Positions 37,619-46,250 of a stretch of DNA of 64,000 nucleotides are shown in pieces (positions within the stretch are counted from its first letter, which is position 1; every line of letters starts with the position of its first letter). Under the pieces are notes generated by a model that worked only from the letters and a program-made list of their open reading frames with translations, did not search any database and was not told the origin of the DNA. The position numbers and the translations under genes are program-made. The stretch is from JBBAAP01 sp043808305 (GTDB taxonomy: Bacteria; Planctomycetota; MHYJ01; JACQXL01). Location: contig JAZDFB010000123.1 in assembly GCA_043808305.1 (NCBI GenBank), positions 1-64,000 of the forward strand, read 5' to 3'.

Positions 37619-38764
37619 TTACTCAATGTACCCCCTAATCCAAATATTGTTAGAACAGAACTGTCCATTCTTATTGATAATAACCCTCACCTTTCTGTCA
37701 GCATCAGTCGCCACAATCGCCTCCTTATAGACATTGTTATTTAGGTTAGCGATATTTTGCCAGATGAAGTGGATGGTAGACGAGCCCCAGTCAGTTCCGG
37801 CACGGCGGCCATAGACCCACAACTGTTGCTCCAACCCCGACGGCACACTCATAGCGTTAAACTGGATTTCCAGAATCACCGCCTTGACCACCGGCGGTAT
37901 GAACCCCGGCAGGTCAACTATCTGGTCCACGTTATTGGCCGACTGATCCGTAAAAATCTGCGTCTGGGACTGCAGAAGGGTCAGCATATCTCCCCCGCTG
38001 GCGCCTATCCACTGAAAATTAGAACCGGACTCGTTATAGGTCAGCACCGCCCCGTTGCTGGGCGCGTTAGCCGAAGCCAGCTTGGACGGCTTGACGCACG
38101 AATCCGCAATCTTGCCGCTGGTCACTGCAAGGTCCGCAATCTTCGTCTCCGAAACCGCCTGGTCGGTAATCTCGTTACCGGTGATTCCCGGTGTAATAGG
38201 TCTTGTTATCCCCCCGCCGCTTGGTGTTACATACTTAAACTTACCCGAAGACTGCTCGTAAGTAAGGGCCTGTCCGTCCGTGGGCGTATTGACCGCCGCT
38301 AATTTGCTGGGTTTAATACTTGTCTCCGCCAACTTGTCTCCTGTCACTGCTCCGTCCGCTATCTTGGTTGTGGTAACAGAGCTGGAAGCCAGTTTCTCGC
38401 CGGTCACATTCAGGTTCTTGATATTATCGTTCTCCACAGCCGCAATGGCAATCTTTGCCCTGGTCACACAGGCATCAGCCAGTTCGGCGCTGGTGACAGC
38501 CGGGCTAATCGGCCGGGTGATGGGCGAAGGCGGTATTATCGGCAGAACCAATTTATCCTGCGTGATGGTCTTATCCGCAATCTTGTCGTTGGTTACGCAT
38601 TTGTCCTTCAACTTGGTTGTGGTCACAGAACCGTCTTTGAGCTCCTTTTCTGTTACATTGCCATCGGCAATCTTATCAGTGGTAACTGCGGACGGTGCAA
38701 TCCGGGATTCGGTTATCGCATAGGTCGCGATGTTGGCAGTCTTTACTTCATTCGGTTTTAACAT
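37619..38764 (-). CDS. Fibre-like repeat protein (phage tail-fibre style)
   Basis: The protein has 381 residues. Residues about 1-155 and 195-235 consist of short repeats of the type V-T-x-x-K-I-A-D-G-x-V-T-x-x-K-L, as in trimeric beta-structured tail-fibre shafts. Two linker modules of the form NG/DGQALTYEQSSGKFKYV and NGAVLTYNESGSNFQWI follow the shafts. The C-terminal ~125 residues form a globular tip (IQFNAMSVPSGLEQQLWVYG, VRVIINKNGQF). No signal peptide is visible. Upstream on the same strand are two unknown genes; no capsid or tail gene is near. It may be a phage-derived or surface adhesin. Confidence 0.72.
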   Translation of the reverse strand: MLKPNEVKTANIATYAITESRIAPSAVTTDKIADGNVTEKELKDGSVTTTKLKDKCVTNDKIADKTITQDKLVLPIIPPSPITRPISPAVTSAELADACVTRAKIAIAAVENDNIKNLNVTGEKLASSSVTTTKIADGAVTGDKLAETSIKPSKLAAVNTPTDGQALTYEQSSGKFKYVTPSGGGITRPITPGITGNEITDQAVSETKIADLAVTSGKIADSCVKPSKLASANAPSNGAVLTYNESGSNFQWIGASGGDMLTLLQSQTQIFTDQSANNVDQIVDLPGFIPPVVKAVILEIQFNAMSVPSGLEQQLWVYGRRAGTDWGSSTIHFIWQNIANLNNNVYKEAIVATDADRKVRVIINKNGQFCSNNIWIRGYIE

Positions 38765-38913
38765 ATAAAACTTTCCTTAGTGCCAGTTAGCAATTACCCG
38801 GTGTCAATCGGGTAAGAGCGTTATCTGGCACTTAGTCCCGCAAGCGTAGCTTGACGGGATAACTCACATTTCATAATTCACCACAAAGACACGAAGTCAA
38901 CAAAGAATTAAAC

Positions 38914-39351
38914 TTATGTATATCTGTGTTTATCTGTGGTTGCATTTTGTTCTATTTCCATAATTAACAGTTTCTCTTCAATCTGGAGCCGTCCGGTCTG
39001 GGCCTGAAACACCTGTTCCTGCGCCCTTAAGCGGCTAAGTTTGATTTCTGCCCGCTGGATGCTGTTAACTGCCCGGCGGTATGCCGGGTCGTAGACCAGC
39101 CTGCAGATAACCTCGCTGTCACGCCTCTGCGGGTCGGGGTAATGGGGTTTGCCTTCAAGTAACTCGTCAAAGACCTTTATAAAAACCGTCGCCCTGAGCT
39201 GTTCTACATCGGCCTGCCGCCTGCGTTTAAGGCATTCCAACCGCTGGCGTTCCTTAATAGCCCTTGCCATCTCATTTGAAATAGCTTCTAATTTAACGGC
39301 AATCTTCTTAATGCTGTCTTTGAACGCGTAAAACCTGTTACGATTCTGCAT
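38914..39351 (-). CDS. Unknown small helical protein
   Basis: About 145 residues from the ATG after AAAGGGGGTGA; a Met seven codons upstream lies on that ribosome binding site. It is mostly helical and charged, with likely coiled coil (KLEAISNEMARAIKERQRLE and IQRAEIKLSRLRAQEQVFQ). No family is recognised. The final residues (ATTDKHRYT) are encoded by a common dispersed sequence, so the original 3' end may be lost. It sits between the fibre-like gene and another unknown gene on the same strand, so it may be a chaperone or structural partner. Confidence 0.6.
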   Translation of the reverse strand: MQNRNRFYAFKDSIKKIAVKLEAISNEMARAIKERQRLECLKRRRQADVEQLRATVFIKVFDELLEGKPHYPDPQRRDSEVICRLVYDPAYRRAVNSIQRAEIKLSRLRAQEQVFQAQTGRLQIEEKLLIMEIEQNATTDKHRYT

Positions 39352-39636
39352 ATTTTCACCCCCTTTTTGCATTTTTCAGGGCCTTTTTTGAACCAAATCC
39401 TAAGCCCGAAAAACTCATTTATAACCCCGTTATACCCCCATTGTAATGGGGGTTTCGGAGGGGTAGCCCCTACCCCCCCTCCCCCCCGGCCATACCAGAA
39501 CTTACTTTGCCCTTAATCCCAGATACCCTATATACGGACAGGTGTTTGTTCTAAACATAATAAGTAGTTGTCCCGGGCTTACGGCCAGCCACTCCGCACC
39601 GGCAGGAGTGGCTCCCGCATAGAAACCGATACTACC
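39352..39636. other. Spacer with G/C-tract palindrome
   Basis: It holds a T-rich region, CCCCCATTGtaatgGGGG and a GGGGTAGCCCC-type palindrome near 39458, followed by long C runs that match the G-tract/C-tract signals near 1602, 14803 and 40847. No gene is visible. Confidence 0.5.
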
Positions 39637-40419
39637 CTATGGAGTAGATATCTGCACCTCCATATACTTGCGGCCGTCTATGGTGACCCAATCGCAGTGG
39701 GATACCCCGGCCGTAGCGAAGGGGCTGTAGGTTGCAGACTGCAGACCGGCAATAATCGCATTGTTCTTATCATTTTCCGCGGTTATTACAGTTGAATCCC
39801 AGTCCGCCTGGACCAGGATTATTCCGCTCTGGATAAGCCGCTGGGCTAAAGCGGCTTTGAGCGCTGCCTTGGACACCGCTACATTAAGCGGGCCTCCGGC
39901 CAGAATCTCATCATCGCCTCGGAGATGACGCAGAACCGTCTTATCTCCGGTGATGAACGAAACCACCAGCCCGACCAGTCCCTTGCCCAACTCGGCAACG
40001 GCTCCGGTAAATGCCAGTACTTGCCCCATTTGCATGGAGTAAACTTCGTTCTTGGCGTCAACGGCCTCTCGGAACCTCTTATTGACCTCTCCGTTGACAT
40101 CCTCGAACATATGGCTTACCGATGCCAGATACTTCTGGTAGGAGTTCATTGCCTTGAACGCCTGTTTCCGCACGATTTCATCTCTGGTCAAATCCGACTT
40201 AGAGACGAAGGTGCCATCCATAACCGGCGCATAGCCCGCAGAGGATGGACCGGCTATTTTGGTCTTATAGTCCATCTCATTCCCGATAACTAGTTCCGAT
40301 TTTTCCTTAATGATGTCGGACACTGCCTTCATCACCCGTGCCCTTTGCTCCACCATCAAGGGCGGCGCCTCGCTTAAAGCCGAGGGCACCATTAATCTTG
40401 CCTTAGCAACTATACCCAT
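39637..40419 (-). CDS. Unknown protein of the fibre cassette
   Basis: About 260 residues; the start MGIVAKARLMVPSAL follows AAGGAGGG closely, and a longer frame upstream passes through that site and a hairpin. Residues about 1-130 look helical (RARVMKAVSDIIKEKSELVI, FKAMNSYQKYLASVSHMFED); residues about 130-160 are Gly/Val-rich and may insert in a membrane (VLAFTGAVAELGKGLVGLVV); the C-terminus is a small beta-rich domain. No known family. Location and expression signals link it to the downstream unknown gene and fibre-like gene. Confidence 0.62.
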   Translation of the reverse strand: MGIVAKARLMVPSALSEAPPLMVEQRARVMKAVSDIIKEKSELVIGNEMDYKTKIAGPSSAGYAPVMDGTFVSKSDLTRDEIVRKQAFKAMNSYQKYLASVSHMFEDVNGEVNKRFREAVDAKNEVYSMQMGQVLAFTGAVAELGKGLVGLVVSFITGDKTVLRHLRGDDEILAGGPLNVAVSKAALKAALAQRLIQSGIILVQADWDSTVITAENDKNNAIIAGLQSATYSPFATAGVSHCDWVTIDGRKYMEVQISTP

Positions 40420-40980
40420 GTTAAAAACCCTCCTTAACCTGTTAGAACTATGACGCAATAGGCGCCATTGAGTTCTAACGAGGTTTTCATTGGCCGTTTA
40501 TGTTAATTTGTTACAATTACCGACTGGTAAACGGCTTTAAACCAGCTTGGCAAAACGGCAAGAAACACCGGGCGGGTTTGGATGGTTCGCGCATCCGCCC
40601 CCCACGAACCCCAGCATTTTTTTTAACCGCTAAAATTCTTTCATATAGTATATAACAATAAAACTAAATTTTTTTATGAATTCTGGAAAATCCTGGAAAA
40701 TATTTTATATTTATTTTTGAGCCCCTCTTTTTCATATAATGTATATAAGCGAAAAACAGATTTTGTTCAGGAATTCCGTATTTTTTTGCTAAATTTATGA
40801 AAATTATTCAAAAAGCAGCTAAATAGTTACGTTTTTAGGTTTATCAGGGGGAAGGGGTGGAATATAGGGGGTAGGTAAAAAAGAATAGCTTTGTGCCTCA
40901 ATACAAGTTAAAATCGTTTTGGGGACAAAAAGAGGGTTATTTTGGATTCGTCGGCGCAGATTATGTTCCGGAAAATCCTA
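40420..40980. other. AT-rich spacer
   Basis: No gene is visible. It contains a hairpin right upstream of the unknown gene, two related AT-rich blocks (CTTTCATATAGTATATAAC near 40638 and CTTTTTCATATAATGTATAT near 40727, each followed by a GAATTC-containing stretch), and a G-tract region at about 40847-40877 (AGGGGGAAGGGGTGG, AGGGGGTAGG). Confidence 0.5.
40441..40479. promoter_or_regulatory. Hairpin in the leader of the unknown fibre-cassette gene
   Basis: GTTAGAACT faces AGTTCTAAC, a perfect 9-bp inverted repeat with a 21-nt loop, ending about 10 bp upstream of the AAGGAGGG ribosome binding site. It could be an attenuator, an operator or another intergenic palindrome. Confidence 0.45.
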
Positions 40981-41403
40981 TTAAGTTGTTCCGCATACTT
41001 TATTTGCCCATACTTCTATTTGGTCTTCGGAAAGGACAACGATGCGCGTTTTAGATTTCGTATCATTAACATACCTTCTGACTCTGTCTACTGCTTCCGT
41101 AGGAACTACAATTATGCCGACCAACGGCGAGAGAGAATCAATATTAGCAATACTTCCTTTAATGTGTTTAGCGCCTTTGGCGCTTGATTTACCCTCTAAT
41201 TCAAAACCAACGAAAGGAATTAAGGGAATAGTATAGCCTCTTGATTGAGGTTTTTCGATTTCAAAATGCTCTAATTTTATTCTGTTGTCAAACCAGACTA
41301 AATCAGGCCACCCGGAATCTACCGCGCCGAATTCCGTATGCACATCAAACTTCAGCTTTTCTCCAAGCTTTATTATCTTTTCTTTAACTTCTTTTGTTTG
41401 CAT
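40981..41403 (-). CDS. Small protein with PD-(D/E)XK-like motif
   Basis: The protein has 140 residues. GWPDLVWFD (Asp 34) and VGFELEGKSSAKG (Glu 70, Lys 72) are spaced like the PD and (D/E)xK motifs of the restriction-endonuclease-like fold, and IIVVPTEAV gives a following strand. No partner methylase or antitoxin is adjacent. AAAGGAT precedes the ATG. It may be a nuclease of a small defence or repair module, or a non-catalytic relative. Only the motif pattern supports this. Confidence 0.5.
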   Translation of the reverse strand: MQTKEVKEKIIKLGEKLKFDVHTEFGAVDSGWPDLVWFDNRIKLEHFEIEKPQSRGYTIPLIPFVGFELEGKSSAKGAKHIKGSIANIDSLSPLVGIIVVPTEAVDRVRRYVNDTKSKTRIVVLSEDQIEVWANKVCGTT

Positions 41404-41438
41404 TATTATATCCTTTCTGTTTTTAAATTATGTCAAAA

Positions 41439-44012
41439 TCACTGTCCAATTTTGGTTGGGGTCAATCTATTAGTAGTTGTCCCATCGCCTAATTGACCCG
41501 TGCTATTACATCCCCAGGCATAGAGTGAGCCGTCGGTCTTGAGTCCGATGGTGTATCTAAAACCAGCGGCAATGGCTGACCAGTTGGCCGCAGTACCAAT
41601 GTGGGTCGGGGTCCAGCTACCATTTAATGTTCCATCACCCAATGCACCACCGTTCCCGTCGCCCCAGGCCCAGAGAGAACCATCGGTCTTTATGGCGATG
41701 GTGTGAGAGGCACCACAAGCAATTTTAGCCCCAGCCCAGCCTGTAGCACTGATAAGGGTCGGGGTATATCTATCAGTTAGTGACCCATCACCTAATTGAC
41801 CAGAATAGTTCTTTCCCCAAGCATAGAGAGAGCCGTTGGTCTTTATGGCAACGGTGTGGCTCTCTCCACAAGCAATGGTCGCCCCCAGCCAGCCTGTTGC
41901 GCTGATAAGTTTTGGGATGTGGCTCTGATTATTTGTTGTCCCGTCGCCGAATTCACCATACTGGTCATTAACTCCCCAGGCCCAGAGAGAACCATCGGTC
42001 TTTATGGCGATGGTGTGAGAGGCAGCACAGGCAATTTTAGCCCCGGCCCAACCTGTAGCGCTGATAAGCGTCGGAGTATTTTTAAGATTGCCATAGCCAC
42101 TTGTCCCATCGCCTAATTGACCATTGTCATTATTACCCCAGGCCCAGAGCGAACCATCAGCCTTTATGGCAATGGTCTGGTTATCTCCACAGGCAATGGT
42201 CGCTCCAGCCCAGCCTGTAGCACTGATAAGAGTCGGGGTATGTTTATCCGTATTGGTTCCATCGCCTAATTGACCCGCGATGTTATCTCCCCAAGCCCAG
42301 ATAGAACCATCGGTCTTCAGGGCAATAGTATAGCCATCATGGTTGCCATTCCAGCCCCCGGCGGCAATGGCTGACCAGTTGGTCTCAGTACCAATACGGG
42401 TCGGGACATTCTTATCTGCAGTTGTCCCATCACCTAATTGACCATATCCATTACTTCCCCAAGCCCAGAGTGAACTGTCGGTCTTGATGGCTAAGGTGTG
42501 AAACGGACCAACAGCCACCTGCGCCCAACGGGTAGTATCACCAGAAGTTTCATTAGGATATGAACTATTACCAGTAGAGTTATAAGCCCTGATGCGGTAA
42601 TAATAAATGGTATTTATAGTAAGTCCTGTATTGGTATAAGCGGTTGTATTTGCAGTAACGGTAATAATCTGGGCGTAGGTTCCGCCTGAGCCAGTTTTCT
42701 GTTCTATCTTAAAACCGTCTTCAGCATTAGAATTATCTACCCAGGTTAGAGCTATCGCGGTAGACGAAAGAACCAACGCATTTAGAGATAAAGGAGTATT
42801 AAGTAGAGTAATTGATGATGATTCATTAGAATAGGCGCTATCATCATTTCCGTTATACGCCCTTACGCGATAGTAATAAGTGGTGTTTTCTGCCAAACCG
42901 GTATTGGAATATGCGCTGACATTAGCGCCGACAGTAGCAATCTGTGAGTATGTACCAATTGAACCAGTCTTACACTCTATCTTGAATCCACTCTCATTGC
43001 CAGAGTTATCCGTCCAAGCCAAATCTATTTGGGATGACGATACCACTGTTGCTGTAAGATTAGTAGGTTCGTTAAGGGGTATAACATCTGACGCCTCGTT
43101 GGAATATGCGGAATTGGTATTTGCATTATACGCCCGCACTCTATAATAATAGGTCGCACCGTCTACCAAACCAGTATTAGAATATGCACTAATATTAGCG
43201 TTGACAGTAGCAATCTGGCTATAGGTTCCGCCTAAACCAGTCTTGCGCTCTATTTTATAACCGGTTTCATTATCGGTGTTATCTGTCCAAGTAAGGTTAA
43301 TCTGGGACGAGGAAATAACCGCAACATTCAGCGATGACGGTGGAGTTAGTGTTGTTGTGGCGGATATTACGTTTGTATAGGCGGTTTCCTCTGCTGATTT
43401 ATACGCCTTAACCCGATAAGAATAAACGGTTCCTTCAATTAATCCGGTATCGGAATAGGTATTGATATTCGCGCCGACGGTTGCGATAAGGCTGTAACCA
43501 CTGCCGGAATCGCGCTCTATTTTATAGCCGTCCTCTGACAGAGAGTTATCAATCCAGGAAATATTAATCTGGATTGCTAATACAGATGTTGTATTTAATG
43601 CCGATGGTGCGCTAAACGGTATGTCAGCTGATGCCTCGTTGGAATACGTACTATAGCCGTTGGCATTATAAGCCCGGACCCGATAATAGTATGTTGATCC
43701 ATCCATTACATTATCAGAATAACTTTGGGTATTGGCAGCGACACTGGTAATCTCAGCATAAGTCCCGCTTGCATCGGTTTTACGTTCTATTTTGAATGAC
43801 TCTTCGTTATTAGAATTATCATTCCAGGACAGATTGATACCGGTAGCCGATATTGCGGTAGCGGCTAATCCCGTAGCCGCATTATTAGGAAGTACCCCGC
43901 TGCTGCCGCTTGAGTCGCCGCCGCCCCCGCCGCCGCAACCGCCGTAATTGAAACTCGTTACATAAACTACAAATGCCAGAACCACAATAAACCACAATAT
44001 TCTCTTTTTCAT
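41439..44012 (-). CDS. Secreted lipoprotein with five FN3 domains and RCC1 repeats
   Basis: About 857 residues from MKKRILWFIVV, preceded by AAGGAGA; a longer frame upstream lacks a ribosome site. A signal peptide ends near FNYGGCGGGGG, followed by a Ser/Gly linker. Five FN3 domains (each with W.DNS..E.GFKIERKT and TTYYYRVRAYN) cover about 45-490. The remaining ~360 residues are about seven RCC1-type blades, each with HTIAIKTDGSLWAWG and GQLGDGT. RCC1 propellers bind proteins or ligands; here outside the cell. Neighbouring repeats are nearly identical at DNA level, so copy number may vary between strains. Confidence 0.88.
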   Translation of the reverse strand: MKKRILWFIVVLAFVVYVTSFNYGGCGGGGGGDSSGSSGVLPNNAATGLAATAISATGINLSWNDNSNNEESFKIERKTDASGTYAEITSVAANTQSYSDNVMDGSTYYYRVRAYNANGYSTYSNEASADIPFSAPSALNTTSVLAIQINISWIDNSLSEDGYKIERDSGSGYSLIATVGANINTYSDTGLIEGTVYSYRVKAYKSAEETAYTNVISATTTLTPPSSLNVAVISSSQINLTWTDNTDNETGYKIERKTGLGGTYSQIATVNANISAYSNTGLVDGATYYYRVRAYNANTNSAYSNEASDVIPLNEPTNLTATVVSSSQIDLAWTDNSGNESGFKIECKTGSIGTYSQIATVGANVSAYSNTGLAENTTYYYRVRAYNGNDDSAYSNESSSITLLNTPLSLNALVLSSTAIALTWVDNSNAEDGFKIEQKTGSGGTYAQIITVTANTTAYTNTGLTINTIYYYRIRAYNSTGNSSYPNETSGDTTRWAQVAVGPFHTLAIKTDSSLWAWGSNGYGQLGDGTTADKNVPTRIGTETNWSAIAAGGWNGNHDGYTIALKTDGSIWAWGDNIAGQLGDGTNTDKHTPTLISATGWAGATIACGDNQTIAIKADGSLWAWGNNDNGQLGDGTSGYGNLKNTPTLISATGWAGAKIACAASHTIAIKTDGSLWAWGVNDQYGEFGDGTTNNQSHIPKLISATGWLGATIACGESHTVAIKTNGSLYAWGKNYSGQLGDGSLTDRYTPTLISATGWAGAKIACGASHTIAIKTDGSLWAWGDGNGGALGDGTLNGSWTPTHIGTAANWSAIAAGFRYTIGLKTDGSLYAWGCNSTGQLGDGTTTNRLTPTKIGQ

Positions 44013-44195
44013 ATTATTCTCCTTGGGGGTATGTTCCTCTCTCCCCCTACCCCCAATTAATCTATTCCGGCTAAATTCTGTCAAGCTATATATATAATAA
44101 AATACATAATATTTTAATGAATTAAATTACACATTAAATTCACCTGAAATAAGGGATTTTAGCGCAAAAGGGTATTAGAAAGGGGGTAAATAAGT

Positions 44196-44558
44196 ATGAC
44201 AGAAGTTGTAAAATTTACCGAGTTATTAGGCAGGCGCATCAGGGCAATCCGCAAGGAAATGAAGCTCAAGCGGGCTGAATTCGCCCGCCTGGTCGGGATG
44301 TCTATGGAGGCTATCGGCCTAATAGAGCGAGGCGAGGTCGCGCCGCGTATAGATACCCTTCATAAAATAGCCGTCAGCCTCAATATCCCGCTGGCCAAAC
44401 TGCTTGATTTAGGCAAGGATATCGCCCCAAAATTTACCAGCGGCGCGCTTTCGTCATTCAACCTTTACCTTAAAACCAAATCTCCGGAGCAGGTTAAGAT
44501 GATTCGCAACATTGCCCAGAATATCTTTGACCATACCACCCCATCCCGGAAGAAATAA
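44196..44558 (+). CDS. XRE-family transcriptional regulator
   Basis: The protein has 120 residues. The helix-turn-helix spans about 12-65: LGRRIRAIRKEMKLKRAEFARLVGMSMEAIGLIERGEVAPRIDTL. The tail (about 70-120) is helical, with no enzyme or sensor domain. AAAGGGGGT precedes the ATG. It lies just upstream of the rubredoxin-bacterioferritin group and may control it; its binding sequence cannot be deduced. Confidence 0.85.
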   Translation: MTEVVKFTELLGRRIRAIRKEMKLKRAEFARLVGMSMEAIGLIERGEVAPRIDTLHKIAVSLNIPLAKLLDLGKDIAPKFTSGALSSFNLYLKTKSPEQVKMIRNIAQNIFDHTTPSRKK

Positions 44559-44599
44559 CATATCCTGATTGCATCAGTCTATAACTAACTGCCACTAGC

Positions 44600-44673
44600 C
44601 CAGTGCAAATATCACTAAGCCTGTTTTTTGCACTGGATAACGTGGCAGTACGTCGCTATGCTCCTACTGCCAC
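44600..44673. terminator. Two hairpins between the XRE gene and the rubredoxin promoter
   Basis: CCAGTGCAAA pairs with TTTGCACTGG over a loop ending in six T (44600-44636), a fair terminator for the XRE gene. Then GTGGCAGTA pairs with TACTGCCAC (44642-44673), a hairpin of the type also found at 56799-56830. Confidence 0.55.
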
Positions 44674-44682
44674 TAACTTTTC

Positions 44683-44711
44683 TTGACACCGGCATAAAAT
44701 TATGCTACAAA
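44683..44711 (+). promoter_or_regulatory. Promoter of the rubredoxin gene
   Basis: TTGACA, 17 nt, TACAAA. The rubredoxin ATG begins only 12 nt after the -10 box, so the mRNA would be leaderless or nearly so. Confidence 0.65.
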
Positions 44712-44722
44712 CTAAATATCTT

Positions 44723-44881
44723 ATGGCAAAATGGCAATGCAAAACCTGCGGATATGTTTATGACCCGGCCCAAGGCGACACGGACCATAATATCGGGCCG
44801 GGTACGCCATTCGAAAGCTTGCCCAATGACTGGGTCTGCCCGGTGTGCGGCTCGGCTAAGGACCAATTCGAAAAGTTATAG
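44723..44881 (+). CDS. Rubredoxin
   Basis: The protein has 52 residues. It is a complete rubredoxin: WQCKTCGYVYDPAQGD supplies the first Cys pair (CxxCG), GTPFESLPNDWVCPVCGSAKDQFE the second. The four Cys bind one iron for one-electron transfer, usually to rubrerythrin, flavodiiron proteins or other oxygen-defence enzymes. The ATG has no Shine-Dalgarno and sits very close to the promoter. It leads an oxygen/iron-defence group with a rubredoxin-like gene and bacterioferritin. Confidence 0.94.
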   Translation: MAKWQCKTCGYVYDPAQGDTDHNIGPGTPFESLPNDWVCPVCGSAKDQFEKL

Positions 44882-44993
44882 CCACGAAGGCACAAAGGAA
44901 ATAATAACTTATTCATCAACTGCCGAAGTATAATTCTTAGCGACTTAGTGTCTTAGTGGCAAGTTTTATACTTTATAGAAAGGGGTAACCGGT

Positions 44994-45329
44994 ATGAAGA
45001 AATGGGTTTGTGGGACCTGCGGTTATGTCTGGGATGGCGAGAACCCGCCGGATAAATGCCCTAAGTGCGGCGCCACCAAGGATAAGTTCAGCTTGATACC
45101 GGATGATAAGGCAAAACTGATTGACCGGTCGCGCCTGACTAACGACCTGCATATAAAAATAGAAACCAGGCTGAACAAGATCATCAAGCTGACCGACAAA
45201 GGCATTAATGATAACCTTGACCCCGGATGTGTCCTGATATTCAACCAGCTCAAGACCGACGCGACCTTTGCCAAACAAAAGATTAAAGCCGAAATCCAGG
45301 GCCATATCAGCAAGGGTAAATGGGGTTAG
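44994..45329 (+). CDS. Rubredoxin-like domain protein with helical tail
   Basis: The protein has 111 residues. Residues 1-35 (WVCGTCGYVWDGENPPDKCPKCGATKDKF) are the short rubredoxin-type zinc/iron site found at the end of rubrerythrins. Residues about 45-111 are helical with conserved charges and no diiron motif. It could be a split rubrerythrin-like partner: the diiron part would come from the bacterioferritin downstream. AAAGGGG precedes the ATG by 8 nt. Confidence 0.78.
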   Translation: MKKWVCGTCGYVWDGENPPDKCPKCGATKDKFSLIPDDKAKLIDRSRLTNDLHIKIETRLNKIIKLTDKGINDNLDPGCVLIFNQLKTDATFAKQKIKAEIQGHISKGKWG

Positions 45330-45360
45330 AACTAATACGGATTGTGAATAAATGAATTTA

Positions 45361-45386
45361 TCCCGTCAAGCTGAGCTTGCGGGATC
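45361..45386. repeat. Palindromic repeat (TCCCG...CGGGA type)
   Basis: TCCCGTCAAGC-tga-GCTTGCGGGA. Reverse-oriented or degenerate relatives lie at about 38838-38863 and 45985-46011, all in intergenic DNA. Confidence 0.7.
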
Positions 45387-45398
45387 TCCCGTTGAGTA

Positions 45399-45454
45399 GA
45401 AGCGGGATAAGGGACACTAACTCGATGAGCTCGAAGTGTCCCTTATCCCGCTTC
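45399..45454. repeat. 20-bp-stem hairpin, family 2 copy 1
   Basis: Arms of 20 bp (GAAGCGGGATAAGGGACACT and its exact complement) enclose a 16-nt loop beginning AACTC and ending TCGA. The copy at 46251-46291 has the same loop frame and stem, with three compensated base-pair changes. It lies 38 bp upstream of the bacterioferritin gene. Confidence 0.9.
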
Positions 45455-45491
45455 AGGCGGGGCTCTAACTGGCACTAAGAGAGGACAAAAT

Positions 45492-45920
45492 ATGATAAGA
45501 AAAGCATCTCAGCAAATGGTCGATTTGCTGAACAAGGCCGTGGCCCGGGAAATGCAGGTATCAATCCAGTATATGTGGCAGCACATACTTTGGAGCGGTG
45601 TGAAACACTTCGCCGTTAAGGATACCTTCAAGGATATCGCCGTTGAGGAAATGAAGCATACCGAGCAAATCGCCGAGCGGTTGTTCTATCTGGGCGGCAT
45701 GCCGACCACCAAGCCGGAACCGATATTCGTCGGCAAGACCTTAAAAGAGATGATTGCCCGCGACGTTAAGGATGAGGAGGGCGCTATCACCCTTTATAAC
45801 CAGATTATCAAACAGGCTGCCAAGGAAAACGACGAGGTTACCAAGCAGTTGTTCAGGAATATCCTGAGCGACGAGGAAGACCACCACGATACCTTTATCA
45901 GCCTGCTTGAGGAGATTTAA
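45492..45920 (+). CDS. Bacterioferritin-like protein
   Basis: The protein has 142 residues and is a ferritin-like four-helix bundle. Ligands visible: Glu 20 in AREMQVSIQYMW, Glu 53 and His 56 in VEEMKHTEQIAERL, a Glu in DEEGAITLYNQII and a final Glu/His pair in DEEDHHDTF. Met 54 sits where bacterioferritin binds haem between subunits. It stores iron and consumes H2O2 or O2. AGAGGAC precedes the ATG by 5-6 nt. The chain is slightly shorter than typical Bfr (about 155-160). Confidence 0.9.
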   Translation: MIRKASQQMVDLLNKAVAREMQVSIQYMWQHILWSGVKHFAVKDTFKDIAVEEMKHTEQIAERLFYLGGMPTTKPEPIFVGKTLKEMIARDVKDEEGAITLYNQIIKQAAKENDEVTKQLFRNILSDEEDHHDTFISLLEEI

Positions 45921-46080
45921 TATCTAGATTAAACTACTGAGAACTCTGAGAACACTGGAATTTGGAATTAATTGTGTTTTGTCCCGACAAGCAAAGCTGT
46001 AGGGATCTTCCGCCGAAGGCGGATCCGCCTCTGGCGGAAAGTGGCACTAACTAAAATGTGCTGATGTTGGAATTTGTACT

Positions 46081-46153
46081 TGGGCTGTTGAAGCGAAGCG
46101 ACTTACAGCCCAGTATAGTTGGCAGTAATTCGTTACACTCAAACTGCCAAACT
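46081..46153. repeat. Double-hairpin palindromic repeat, copy F
   Basis: TGGGCTGT pairs with ACAGCCCA; AGTTGGCAGT pairs with ACTGCCAAACT. The order of the two hairpins is reversed relative to copy B, as in copy G. Confidence 0.8.
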
Positions 46154-46250
46154 AAGATTTGGAATTTAATTGTGTTTTGTCCCGACGGAATCCCGCATAA
46201 GTGCGGGATTTCGCTGCGGCTCAATAGTCGGGATCTCCCGTCAGAATAGA

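Noticed and set aside
37619..41403. Prophage
   Set aside because: Only a fibre-like protein suggests phage; no integrase, terminase, portal, capsid or lysis gene is present.
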